64,000 bases of DNA, from positions 4,278,001 to 4,342,000 of the forward strand of contig NZ_CP092074.1 in NCBI RefSeq assembly GCF_024138715.1. The letters run 5' to 3'. The position numbers and the translations under genes are program-made. This document shows positions 52,696 to 61,247 of the stretch, in pieces. The notes under the pieces were generated by a model, which saw only the letters and a program-made list of their open reading frames with translations, ran no database searches and was not told the DNA's origin. This DNA is from Emticicia sp. 21SJ11W-3. Lineage in GTDB: Bacteria > Bacteroidota > Bacteroidia > Cytophagales > Spirosomataceae. Within the stretch, counting starts at the first letter, position 1; every line of letters starts with the position of its first letter.

Positions 52696-53466
52696 TTGAA
52701 CAACTTATTAGTGATAGATGTCGGGAACACCGATGCTGTTTTCGGAATTTTTGAAGATAAAAAACTACTTCATCAGTTCAGAATCAAATCGCTGAAAGAC
52801 GAAAACTACGTCTTTTTTGAATATCGCTTCCGGCAATATTTCCTTGAAAACGCCCTGCGTTTTGCTGACATCAAAAAAGTGGTGCTTAGCAGTGTGGTGC
52901 CTCCCCTTACCCCTATCTTCAAACTTCTGGTAAACAATATGTTTGGCCTGGAGCCCATTGTTGTTAATGCGTATATCTTTCCATCGTTAGAAATTTCAAT
53001 CGACAACCCCAACGAGATAGGGAGCGACCTCGTAGCCAATGCCGTAGCAGCTTACACCAAGTATAAAAGAAATTGTGTAATAGTTGATTTTGGTACCGCG
53101 CTTACATTCACCGTTGTTTCAGCCAAAGGCAAAGTTCTGGGGGTTTCTATAGCGCCGGGTTTAAGAACATCAGTAAAGGCGCTTTTTTCAAATACAGCTC
53201 AGCTACCCGATGTTCCGCTGGAGCTGCCTCAATCTGTTATTGGTAAAAATACAGTTCATGCCATTCAGGCGGGTATCTTATGGGGATACGAAGGCCTGGT
53301 AAGAAACATGATTCATAAAATAAGAGCCGAACTGAACGGCGACTGCATAGCCATTGCCACAGGAGGGCTTTCTTCTATTATATCTACCCTGCACGGAGAG
53401 TTTGTGGAAGTAAACCGTGAGCTGACACTTGAAGGATTAAGAATAATAGGCGAGGCAAATGCCTGA
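52696..53466 (+). CDS. coaX: Type III pantothenate kinase, TTG start
   Basis: A 256-aa kinase for the first step of coenzyme A synthesis. The acetate-kinase-like fold shows VIDVGNTDAVFGIFE at the start, NEIGSDLVANAVAAYTKY, VIVDFGTALTFTVV and ATGGLSSII. The start is TTG (TTG-AAC-AAC): there is no upstream in-frame ATG before the TGA at 52669-52671, and the P-loop-like DVGNT begins only eight residues in, so the start must be here. Type III enzymes need a monovalent cation and resist CoA feedback (family knowledge). nadC follows 40 bp later. Confidence 0.92.
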   Translation: MNNLLVIDVGNTDAVFGIFEDKKLLHQFRIKSLKDENYVFFEYRFRQYFLENALRFADIKKVVLSSVVPPLTPIFKLLVNNMFGLEPIVVNAYIFPSLEISIDNPNEIGSDLVANAVAAYTKYKRNCVIVDFGTALTFTVVSAKGKVLGVSIAPGLRTSVKALFSNTAQLPDVPLELPQSVIGKNTVHAIQAGILWGYEGLVRNMIHKIRAELNGDCIAIATGGLSSIISTLHGEFVEVNRELTLEGLRIIGEANA

Positions 53467-53506
53467 ATAAACTGACTGGATTAAACACCCTAAAGGGTTA
53501 AAAAAT

Positions 53507-54358
53507 ATGGAGTTAAACAAAGACACAATTAAGCAATTTATTGCAACCGCGCTGGCAGAAGATGTAGGTGATGGCGACCACACCTCACTTTCTACCATTC
53601 CGGCAGATGCTTTCGGAAAAGCAAAATTGCTGGTAAAAGATGAGGGCATTCTGGCCGGGGTAGAACTGGCAAAAATGATTTTTGAAGCAGTAGATAAAAA
53701 CTTGCAGGTAGAGGTGCTGATGAACGACGGCCAGCCTGTTCAATATGGAGATATCGCATTTTACGTAACCGGCAAAGACCGTTCTATATTAACAGCCGAG
53801 CGGCTGGTGCTCAACTGTATGCAGCGCATGAGCGGCATAGCCACTACCACGCATCAGGTGATAAGCCTTTTAGAAGGCACCCAAACGAAAGTGCTGGACA
53901 CCCGCAAAACAACGCCGGGATTCAGGATGATGGAAAAATGGGGCGTACAGATTGGCGGAGGGGTAAACCATCGTTTCGGGCTCTTTGATATGATTCTGAT
54001 AAAAGATAATCATGTAGACTATGCAGGAGGAATAAAAAACGCTTTGGATGCAGCACATAATTATCTGAAAACCACCGGAAAAAACCTGCCAATAGAAATT
54101 GAAGTGAGAAACCTGGAAGAATTGCAGCAGGTACTCGATATTGGCGGTGTAGTGCGCATTATGGCAGATAACTTTAGCTTCGATAAAATAAAAGAAGCCA
54201 TTAAAATGGTGGCCGGGCGCTACCCCATTGAGGCGTCAGGAGGCATTACCCCTGCCAACGTAAGACAATTTGCCGAATGTGGTGTTGACTACGTATCGCT
54301 GGGTTACCTTACCCACTCAGCCAGAAGCCTCGACCTAAGCCTGAAGGCAGTGAAATAA
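53507..54358 (+). CDS. nadC: Nicotinate-nucleotide pyrophosphorylase (quinolinate phosphoribosyltransferase)
   Basis: A 283-aa enzyme converting quinolinate and PRPP to nicotinate mononucleotide in de novo NAD synthesis. Characteristic parts: ALAEDVGDGDHTSLSTIP, RLVLNCMQRMSGIATTT, LDTRKTTPGFRMMEKWGVQ, HRFGLFDMILIKDNHVDYAGG and ASGGITPANV. Full length. It probably shares an operon with coaX, giving two cofactor genes together. A strong terminator follows. Confidence 0.95.
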   Translation: MELNKDTIKQFIATALAEDVGDGDHTSLSTIPADAFGKAKLLVKDEGILAGVELAKMIFEAVDKNLQVEVLMNDGQPVQYGDIAFYVTGKDRSILTAERLVLNCMQRMSGIATTTHQVISLLEGTQTKVLDTRKTTPGFRMMEKWGVQIGGGVNHRFGLFDMILIKDNHVDYAGGIKNALDAAHNYLKTTGKNLPIEIEVRNLEELQQVLDIGGVVRIMADNFSFDKIKEAIKMVAGRYPIEASGGITPANVRQFAECGVDYVSLGYLTHSARSLDLSLKAVK

Positions 54359-54380
54359 TCAGATGATACCGTTCAATTAC

Positions 54381-54417
54381 AAGCTTTATACAAAACCCAT
54401 TGTATAAAGCTTTTTTT
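54381..54417 (+). terminator. Terminator after nadC
   Basis: Perfect 12-bp arms AAGCTTTATACA/TGTATAAAGCTT with an 8-nt loop and a run of T. Confidence 0.9.
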
Positions 54418-54520
54418 GTCTCAATACCCCCATAAGTTTTATGTGAGTTCAGATTTTATTTAATAAATTACAGATTCTTTAACCAACGCTGGTCTTTTTT
54501 TAAAAACCTATGTAACCTTT

Positions 54521-56188
54521 ATGAAAAAAACTTCACTCTTTTTATGGCTCATTACAGCCGTTACTATATTGCCCGGTTACCATCCGCCCAAAAGCACAAT
54601 GGCCCGTACCTATAAAGCTGATGTTATTATATATGGTGGTACATCGGCTGCTATTATTGCGGCCGTTCAGGTTAAAAAAATGGGCAAGTCGGTTATAGTG
54701 GTTTCACCGGACATACATCTGGGAGGCCTTTCCTCAGGTGGGCTTGGATTTACCGACACCGGCAACAAAGAGGTAATAGGCGGCGTATCACGCGAGTTCT
54801 ACCAACGTCTTTATAACCATTATCAGAAGCAGGAATCATGGCAATGGCAAAAGAGAGAAGAGTACGGCAATAAAGGCCAGGGCACCCCGGCATTAGATGG
54901 CAGCAACCGTACCATGTGGATATTTGAACCACACGCAGCAGAACAGGTATTTGAAGACTTTGCCAGTGAATATAAACTTACTATCTACCGCGATGAGTGG
55001 TTGGACCGTTCAAAAACCGGAGTTGTAAAAAAGGGTCTCAATATAAGCGCATTCCGCACATTAAGCGGCCACGTATATGAAGGCAAAATGTTTATTGATG
55101 CTACCTATGAAGGCGACCTGATGGCTGCAGCTGGTGTCTCCTATCATGTAGGGCGTGAGGCCAACAATGTTTATAACGAAAAATGGAACGGAGTGCAAGC
55201 CGGTGTCTTTCAGCATGGCCACCACTTTAAAAGCAAAATCAGCCCTTACAAAATAGCAGGTGACCCCGCAAGCGGTTTATTACCCGAAGTTTCTACTGAC
55301 ATACCGGGGCCGAATGGTTCGGGCGATAACAAGATTCAGGCTTACTGTTTCAGAATGTGCCTGAGCAACCACCCAGATAACCGCATACCTTTTGCTAAGC
55401 CGGAAGGCTACGACCCCGCGCGATATGAACTGCTAGCCAGGGTATTTGCTTCGGGCTGGAGAGAGACTTTCGACAAATATGACCCGATTCCGAACCGCAA
55501 AACCGATACCAACAATCATGGGCCGTTCAGTACCGACTACATCGGCAAAAACTATGATTACCCTGATGCCAGCTACGAACGCCGCCGGGAAATTATCAAA
55601 GAACATGAACTGTATCAGAAAGGTCTGATGTATTTCCTGCAGAACGACCCCAGTATTCCGGCCGATGTACAAGTAAAAATGAAACAATGGGGCTTACCCA
55701 AAGACGAATTTAAAGACAACGGTGGCTGGCCGCATCAGCTTTACATACGCGAGGCACGACGAATGATAGGAGAATACGTAATGACAGAAACAGACGCTTT
55801 AGGAAAAAACCATGTACCCAATTCAGTAGGAATGGGCTCTTATGCTCTCGACTCGCATAATATCCAACGCTACGTGAAAGAAGACGGTTATGTACAAAAC
55901 GAAGGAGACATAGGCGTGCACCCAGACCGACCCTATTCAATTGCTTATGGATCTATATTGCCCAAAGCCACCGAGTGTACTAATTTGTTAGTACCGGTTT
56001 GTGTTTCAAGCTCACATATTGCTTACGGTTCTATCAGAATGGAGCCAGTGTTTATGATTCTGGGGCAATCGGCAGCAACAGCGGCGGTGTTATCTATCAA
56101 TAATAAAATGACCCCACAGGCCCTACCCTATGCCACATTGCAGGCGCAATTATTAAAAGACAAGCAACGATTAGAATATACAAAATAG
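54521..56188 (+). CDS. Secreted FAD-dependent oxidoreductase
   Basis: A 555-aa protein of the FAD_oxidored group. A signal peptide (MKKTSLFLWLITAVTILPGYH) precedes the dinucleotide-binding motif DVIIYGGTSAAIIAAVQ (a GGTSAA variant of GxGxxG) and HLGGLSSGGLGFTDTG. Other family blocks: FIDATYEGDLMAAAGV, RMCLSNHPDNRIP and SSHIAYGSIRMEPVFMILGQSA. Such proteins are found next to polysaccharide degradation genes, but none is adjacent here. The electron acceptor is unknown. It ends 51 bp before tRNA-Pro. Confidence 0.88.
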   Translation: MKKTSLFLWLITAVTILPGYHPPKSTMARTYKADVIIYGGTSAAIIAAVQVKKMGKSVIVVSPDIHLGGLSSGGLGFTDTGNKEVIGGVSREFYQRLYNHYQKQESWQWQKREEYGNKGQGTPALDGSNRTMWIFEPHAAEQVFEDFASEYKLTIYRDEWLDRSKTGVVKKGLNISAFRTLSGHVYEGKMFIDATYEGDLMAAAGVSYHVGREANNVYNEKWNGVQAGVFQHGHHFKSKISPYKIAGDPASGLLPEVSTDIPGPNGSGDNKIQAYCFRMCLSNHPDNRIPFAKPEGYDPARYELLARVFASGWRETFDKYDPIPNRKTDTNNHGPFSTDYIGKNYDYPDASYERRREIIKEHELYQKGLMYFLQNDPSIPADVQVKMKQWGLPKDEFKDNGGWPHQLYIREARRMIGEYVMTETDALGKNHVPNSVGMGSYALDSHNIQRYVKEDGYVQNEGDIGVHPDRPYSIAYGSILPKATECTNLLVPVCVSSSHIAYGSIRMEPVFMILGQSAATAAVLSINNKMTPQALPYATLQAQLLKDKQRLEYTK

Positions 56189-56214
56189 ACTTTTGGAAGA
56201 AAGACGAATTTAAG

Positions 56215-57828
56215 TTACTTTTGCACTCTCCACCAATTCGGGATGTAGCACAGCCTGGTAGTGTGCACGTCTGGGGGGCGTGAGGTCGCAGGTTCGAATC
56301 CTGTCATCCCGACTTTACAGGACAAGTCAAATTTATTTTTGATTTGTCCTTTTTTATTTCCACCTAAATCACTGTCTATCAGGTAAATAAGGCTGACAGC
56401 CTCATTTATTCTATTAGTTCGAAGTGAATTATTTTCAAAATGCAATTTTTCAGGAAACATCGAACTAATAACTTGCCGTTTCTTGTCTATATCTGCGGTT
56501 TCATAGATATAATCCAGCTTTAAGAGATTGTCAATCCCCCTATCAAGCAGGCCTTTAATACTAATGCCATTTTCAGAAAGTCCACTGAGTTTAGCTTCCA
56601 ACTTTTCAACTTTACTACTATAGTCAGATTTCATTTCTCTAAAATCTTCTGGTTCAATCTGTTTAGAGGATAATAAGTCTCGGGCATACGATAATTTATC
56701 TTCCAGATCTTTAATCTGTTTCAGCAGTTGCCCCTTATCATCTAATAAATGAGCAGTTTGGCTATGCCAGGCTTCTTGCAATACAATCTTGTATAGCTCG
56801 GCCATGTCAGGACGTGGGATATACTTTTTCAGTTCGTAAACAAACTGTTGGTTAATCGCATCAGCCCTGTGTCTGAATTTGCAGCCTGCAAAGCAGTGGT
56901 AATACGAATAACGCTTGGTAAGACCCTTCGATGCACTTCCGGTTAGTACTTTACCACATTTTGGGCAAATCAAAAATCCTCTGAGGGGCAAAGTCGAGTT
57001 TGAAACTACCTTCAGCCTGTATTGGTTTCGTTTCCTGCCATCTAGGACGTCCTGCACCTGATAAAATAAATCTTCCTGTATTAATGGCTGATGCAAGCCT
57101 TTGACGAAGCGGCTTTCATCATCCTTGTATTTGGGGATAAATATCTTTCCGCAATAAACCGGGTTTCGAATAGCAAACCAGAAAAGACTCTTAGTTCCTC
57201 TAAATCCTTTCGCTTTTGCCATCTTAAACACTTGTTCAGTATTATATACTCCTTTAGCTACTTCCTCAAAAGACCAGCGCAAAATACCTGCTTGCGGTTC
57301 ATGGATGGCAATGTACTTCCTTCCTGCATCATCAGTCTTGTTGACATAACCAATCGGAGCCAGCCCCATATAACGGCCTTCTTTTCTTGCTCTCCGCATT
57401 CCGTGAATAACATTTAATGCCCGCCTGTCATTTTCTACTTCGGGTGCGGCCAGATAAAAGGCCAGCATCATCTTGTTCTCAGGAATAGATAAATCCAACG
57501 GCTGTTCTATTGCCTGAGGTTCTACACCCAATTTGCGCAGGATGTTAATCATCTGATAGGCATCTCCGGCATTGCGACTGAACCTGTCCCATTTAAGGAA
57601 TAAGACCACATCGGCTTTTCCTTTGTGCTTTTTCAGCTCTAACAAATACGCCTTCCATTCCGGGCGTGCAAAGGTCTTTGCAGAATGGTCTTCAAACATT
57701 ACTCTACGGATGGTAATGTTGTTAATATCGCAATACTTGCGCAACAGTTCTTCCTGGCTACGCTGCGAATAACCTTTATCGGCCTGTTCGTCCGTACTTA
57801 CCCGTATGTACAAATCAGCTACTTTCAT
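56215..57828 (-). CDS. Large serine recombinase (site-specific integrase)
   Basis: About 537 aa. ATG 57828 (MKVADLYIRVSTDEQ) follows AAGG 5-8 nt upstream; the open frame begins at a TTG at 57840. Domains: resolvase catalytic part with Ser11 in YIRVSTDEQ and LFLKWDRFSRNAGDAYQMI, recombinase domain (GMRRARKEGRYMGLAPIGYV), zinc ribbon (CPKCGKVLTG ... CFAGCKFRH), then a coiled coil (about 375-440). The last residues (GMTGFEPATSRPPDVHTTRLC) are the antisense of tRNA-Pro, so the reading frame runs through the tRNA. The true native end may be earlier, at the integration site. Confidence 0.88.
   Translation of the reverse strand: MKVADLYIRVSTDEQADKGYSQRSQEELLRKYCDINNITIRRVMFEDHSAKTFARPEWKAYLLELKKHKGKADVVLFLKWDRFSRNAGDAYQMINILRKLGVEPQAIEQPLDLSIPENKMMLAFYLAAPEVENDRRALNVIHGMRRARKEGRYMGLAPIGYVNKTDDAGRKYIAIHEPQAGILRWSFEEVAKGVYNTEQVFKMAKAKGFRGTKSLFWFAIRNPVYCGKIFIPKYKDDESRFVKGLHQPLIQEDLFYQVQDVLDGRKRNQYRLKVVSNSTLPLRGFLICPKCGKVLTGSASKGLTKRYSYYHCFAGCKFRHRADAINQQFVYELKKYIPRPDMAELYKIVLQEAWHSQTAHLLDDKGQLLKQIKDLEDKLSYARDLLSSKQIEPEDFREMKSDYSSKVEKLEAKLSGLSENGISIKGLLDRGIDNLLKLDYIYETADIDKKRQVISSMFPEKLHFENNSLRTNRINEAVSLIYLIDSDLGGNKKGQIKNKFDLSCKVGMTGFEPATSRPPDVHTTRLCYIPNWWRVQK
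56239..56312 (+). tRNA. tRNA-Pro (GGG anticodon)
   Basis: Cloverleaf: acceptor CGGGATG/CATCCCG, D-stem GCAC/GTGT, anticodon stem CACGT/GCGTG with loop CTGGGGG (anticodon GGG), T-stem with TTCGAAT loop, discriminator A. CCA is not encoded. It lies at the boundary with the recombinase and is the probable integration target of the element to its right. Confidence 0.95.
56320..56355 (+). terminator. Terminator of tRNA-Pro
   Basis: Arms GGACAAGTCAAA and TTTGATTTGTCC (one G-T pair) followed by TTTTTT, seven bases after the tRNA. It lies inside the recombinase reading frame on the other strand. Confidence 0.8.
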
Positions 57829-57876
57829 ACTTACCTTCAATTAAATTCAATAATCACTTTCCTATGGGATATAACC

Positions 57877-58020
57877 CTAATGCTTTTTCAGATATTGTGC
57901 AATCAGGATATTTGCCAATAAATGTAGGAATTCAAGAACAGCTACAGCCTGTTCTAAGGATATTTCAATTCCTTTTTTGCGCAGTAGTTCCACTGCTTGT
58001 TCTGGTTTAAGTTTTTCCAT
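57877..58020 (-). CDS. 47-aa protein next to the serine recombinase
   Basis: A short frame, ATG 58020, TAG 57877-57879, ending 48 bp before the recombinase start. The peptide has a charged start MEKLKPEQAVELLRKKGIEI followed by SLEQAVAVLEFLHLLANILIA and ends QYLKKH, a compact helical protein. It has a perfect AGGAGG site at 58027-58032 with 6-nt spacing, unusual for this genome. It is probably cotranscribed with the recombinase and may be an accessory or directionality protein (inference); similar small helical ORFs beside integrases are familiar in Bacteroidota. Confidence 0.75.
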   Translation of the reverse strand: MEKLKPEQAVELLRKKGIEISLEQAVAVLEFLHLLANILIAQYLKKH

Positions 58021-58133
58021 TTTGCACCTCCTCATTTAATCATTCACACAAACCTTCGTGCAGAAGGACATATTTCAGAAAGCTAATATAGTAATTTGTT
58101 TTGATATTTCAAATTTTATCATAACTTTTTTAC

Positions 58134-58141
58134 TATCTTTG
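58134..58141 (+). promoter_or_regulatory. Possible -7 element of the 236-aa gene
   Basis: TATCTTTG matches TAnnTTTG, about 119 nt before ATG 58260. The -33 region is not clear. Confidence 0.35.
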
Positions 58142-58259
58142 TGAAGTCTCTGGAGGAAATCTAAAGTACTGCCATCTTGTTTGGGGGAATCTGACGTCCT
58201 TTGTTACATAGAAATATGCTGTAGTGTAAGTAAGCTAAAAACGGGCAAATAACGACAAA

Positions 58260-58970
58260 ATGAGTAAAGTATACAAAGTTAGTTACAAAACTTACCTGAA
58301 CGACCGATTAAAGCAGGTTTATCTACATGGCAAGCTAACCTATCCTTTGTATGTTCAGGTGACCTTTGAGCGCAAGACCATCTTCTTTAAGAGCTATTAT
58401 TTTGAACTCTTCTCAAAACCTAGGTATTTACTCTCCGCAGCCGGATTAAGTCGTGGCCCCTCTATTGAGGAAATAGCAGCTAAAGAAAATGAGGTTATTG
58501 ATTTTATCATCAATAAGCATTCAGACAATTTTTCATTAGAACTCTTCAAACAGGAATATGCCTTTTACAGCAAAGATTTGTGTGATATTACAGAGGAAGG
58601 CTTTATTGATTATATGTATACCTTCTTTCAAGACAAGGGCATGCCAGCATTTGCTATAATGGTGAGAGAGGGCTGCAAACATTGTATTGCCTATGACGTG
58701 GTGCAGGATATGAAAAGGGCATTTACAAAGCCTCTTTATGAGGAACTGGTTGAGAATTCTCTTTATCACTCACCTCCATACCTTCCTTTATTTGGTTTTA
58801 TGCAGGAGACAAAGCAATGGCCGATGCTTAGCCTCACGGTTATGGAATGGGAAACTAGCAATACGCAAACAGAGTTTACAGCTTATTTGCAAAAACATTA
58901 TCCTAAAAATGATGCTGGTGAAATAAAAAAGATGGTTGAGAAATGGTTAAAATTTAGTAAAAGCATCTAA
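58260..58970 (+). CDS. Unknown protein, possible integrase-type arm domain
   Basis: A 236-aa soluble protein. The first about 50 residues (VSYKTYLNDRLKQVYLHGKLTYPLY, TFERKTIFFKSYYFELFSKP) faintly resemble the arm-binding domain of tyrosine integrases, but no catalytic domain follows. The rest is helical with a Cys pair (EGCKHCIAYDVV). It is divergent from the 47-aa/recombinase pair and lies inside the proposed element. Function not recognised; a mobile-element accessory role is inference. Confidence 0.6.
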   Translation: MSKVYKVSYKTYLNDRLKQVYLHGKLTYPLYVQVTFERKTIFFKSYYFELFSKPRYLLSAAGLSRGPSIEEIAAKENEVIDFIINKHSDNFSLELFKQEYAFYSKDLCDITEEGFIDYMYTFFQDKGMPAFAIMVREGCKHCIAYDVVQDMKRAFTKPLYEELVENSLYHSPPYLPLFGFMQETKQWPMLSLTVMEWETSNTQTEFTAYLQKHYPKNDAGEIKKMVEKWLKFSKSI

Positions 58971-59116
58971 TCAGATTGTTTCCTGTAGAAATTTAACCCA
59001 TGCCTCGTGAAGAGTTTTTTGATGGGTCATTCATAAACGAGAATAGATAATTTATTTATCTGGTTTAATCTGAGGAAACTTGATTTTTAAACAAGAATTG
59101 TTGAGATTTGCGGACC

Positions 59117-59178
59117 TTTTTAGTCACAGCAAAAGTTGTTTGGGGTTCATTGGGGGCAGATTTGCTTCCCTTTGCCTT
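59117..59178 (-). repeat. Dispersed intergenic repeat, copy B (inverted)
   Basis: Reverse-complement copy of 50091-50153; the core 59117-59150 agrees at 33 of 34 bases. It sits in the 344-bp gap between the 236-aa gene and the AlbA_2 gene. I see no gene in the gap. The copies lie on opposite sides of the tRNA-Pro boundary. Confidence 0.7.
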
Positions 59179-59314
59179 TGAAGTGTGTCAGAGTTAATTG
59201 GGTAGAATTATATAAATCTAATTGAAATAATTATATTCTAAAGTCTAAATACTTGATTGAAGAAGTTTCTGATTTTAAATTCATTTTTTTACTAGCAGGT
59301 TATTGAAGTACAAC

Positions 59315-60664
59315 TTATTTCAATTTCCAACTGCCGCTTTTTGTAGAGCCTAATCTTTCTATGAGATGGGCATCACGTAGCTTTTTCAATTGATACTCAA
59401 CCCCTCTAACAGATAATTTTGTCAGTTCTGCAAGTTCTTCTCTTGTTATTGCCGGATTATCCTTAATATAGTTAAGTATCACGGCCGAACTTCCTTTTAA
59501 GACTTCTCCCACAGTTTCTCCCACAGTTTCTCCCACAGTTTCTCCCACAGTTTCTGTTTTGGTATAAACGACAACTCTAAAGCCATGTTGGAAATTTTCA
59601 AAAACCGGTGGAACTAACCCATAGACAGAAAAGCCTTCCCGAATCCTTTTAATCCCCGAGCCATATTTCTCTATAAACTGAGCTTCTTTAAAGGTGGAGG
59701 CTATTTTCTTATTTCTGGCCTGAGAAGAATAATCACCGCTAAGCAATTGCTCAATGGTAATATTTTCGGGGAGGTTTCCAGGGTTAAAAAACTCAATATA
59801 ATCATCATATATTTTCACTGAAGAATCACCATAATGCATGTAATCTCTGTGCACAATCATATTAATAACGATTTCTCTGATAGCATCCATCGGGTATTGC
59901 CACCGCTCTTCTCTTCTAGGATCTCCGGTTATGATATAACTCTTATTAATGTGTTTCCTGATAAAGTCCAAAACCTGTTCTACCTCGCTAAAGAGGTCAG
60001 TTCGTATCGTGATGCCGTCTTTGATGCTGGTAGGAGTAGAGAAACGCCCCAACTCAATGGTAGCATGAAATACATCATTCCTGCCAAATAAGAGATACGC
60101 AGCATTAGTCACCTGTGAATCTTTGATAAGTTCATACTTGTTCAAAACTGTCAGTGGATCATCTGCAATCACATACTGCCTGCCTTCATTACAATTGGCA
60201 ATAAACTCATTCACCTTGTCCAGAGAAAGGGCATCAATATTTCGATCCGGAATAACATAGCTATCCCAACTGGTATTAAAAGACCGAAGATGCATATCTG
60301 CAATTTCAGATAGGGACAGCTGATGATTTGCATTATTTACTCTCTTTAGGTACCGACCTTTGAAAGCCACCGGCTTTACCGGGAACTCTTTAACAGATAA
60401 CTCAACAACCTCCACATTATCTGCCACGATAATATCGGCATCGGGTATGATACTGGGCTGAGTTTTATTCTTTACCTCGTTTACCCACTTTTGAATTGTT
60501 TCACTTCCAATAACAAACCCTTTGACAGGCCTCCCATTATCAGAGATACCAACCAATACCGTGCCACCTTTTGTGTTTGCAAAAGCACATAATGACTCAA
60601 TTACCGCATCACTAAAAGAGCTCTTGAACTCTGTATACATATCTTCCTTTATCGCACCAGCCAT
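59315..60664 (-). CDS. AlbA_2 (Schlafen-type) protein with C-terminal HTH
   Basis: A 449-aa protein. N-terminal AlbA_2/Schlafen nucleotide-binding domain (EFKSSFSDAVIESLCAFANTKGGTVLVGISDNG), a middle HATPase/RecG-C-like domain (EIVINMIVHRDYMHYGDSSVKIYDD, FFNPGNLPENI), then an ETVG tandem repeat (about residues 370-386) and a C-terminal winged helix (NPAITREELAELTKLSVRGVEYQLKKL). This class is often carried on mobile elements and may act in regulation or defence. A minus-strand promoter lies upstream. Confidence 0.85.
   Translation of the reverse strand: MAGAIKEDMYTEFKSSFSDAVIESLCAFANTKGGTVLVGISDNGRPVKGFVIGSETIQKWVNEVKNKTQPSIIPDADIIVADNVEVVELSVKEFPVKPVAFKGRYLKRVNNANHQLSLSEIADMHLRSFNTSWDSYVIPDRNIDALSLDKVNEFIANCNEGRQYVIADDPLTVLNKYELIKDSQVTNAAYLLFGRNDVFHATIELGRFSTPTSIKDGITIRTDLFSEVEQVLDFIRKHINKSYIITGDPRREERWQYPMDAIREIVINMIVHRDYMHYGDSSVKIYDDYIEFFNPGNLPENITIEQLLSGDYSSQARNKKIASTFKEAQFIEKYGSGIKRIREGFSVYGLVPPVFENFQHGFRVVVYTKTETVGETVGETVGETVGEVLKGSSAVILNYIKDNPAITREELAELTKLSVRGVEYQLKKLRDAHLIERLGSTKSGSWKLK
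59511..59555 (-). repeat. 12-bp tandem repeat in the AlbA_2 gene
   Basis: Units ACAGTTTCTCCC, about 3.75 copies, with one degenerate unit before them. On the coding strand they encode GETV repeats in a hinge between domains. Because the unit is 12 bp, copy changes keep the frame. Confidence 0.85.
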
Positions 60665-60723
60665 TTAAAAATAATAGTTTTTTACTTGTCCGAAATCCTC
60701 TATTTGCTGAAATTCTACTTACA

Positions 60724-60731
60724 CAAATGTA
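60724..60731 (-). promoter_or_regulatory. -7 promoter element of the AlbA_2 gene
   Basis: On the minus strand TACATTTG, a perfect TAnnTTTG, about 60 nt before ATG 60664. Confidence 0.45.
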
Positions 60732-61134
60732 AAAAAAGTATTCGGTAATCTTAAACGATTCAGAATACTGGACATCTTAATTAACCTTTTATCAAAGGGA
60801 GGAAAAACTTTATATCACTGCGCGTCAATGATGGGAAAAAGGTAGAAGTTTAAAGTTGTACCGAAAAATATAAAAACATCACAAACTTTCGTATATTTGA
60901 TACCGAACAGTAATCATATAAAGATAATAGAGTGACAAGAAAACTTTAAATGTATTCGCTAATGTGTTACAGAGTTTAATATGTAGAAGCACTGTTATTT
61001 TAATATACCTATTCTATTACATTAATACTAAAAGTATGCTCAAACTATCTCAAACTCAAATTCCATTATTTGGATACTATAGTTGATTTATAATAACACA
61101 ATTATTTAGCCAGTTGGAAATTATCATTTAAATC

Positions 61135-61149
61135 AATGGGTAACCCATT
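61135..61149. promoter_or_regulatory. Perfect palindrome in the gap before the TPR gene
   Basis: AATGGGT-A-ACCCATT, 100 bp before ATG 61248: a candidate operator. The surrounding gap (60665-61247, 583 bp) is very AT-rich; it also holds a TATATTTG at 60892-60899 that could be a -7 element. I see no gene in it. Confidence 0.4.
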
Positions 61150-61247
61150 AATTTCAAAACTGACTAGGAATGAATTAAATTGTATAACTAATTGATAATT
61201 AAATCACTAAAAAGATATTTAAACTTCAACACTAACATTAAAAATAT

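Noticed and set aside
56215-56312. Conserved-looking C-terminal peptide of the recombinase (GMTGFEPATSRPPDV)
   Set aside because: It is the antisense translation of tRNA-Pro and not a protein domain, though it is left in the open frame.
58260-58970. Tyrosine integrase
   Set aside because: Only a faint similarity to an arm-binding domain; no catalytic R-H-R-Y residues or core domain.
59511-59555. CRISPR array
   Set aside because: The 12-bp units are contiguous, have no spacers and lie in frame inside a gene. No CRISPR-like array was seen elsewhere in the window.
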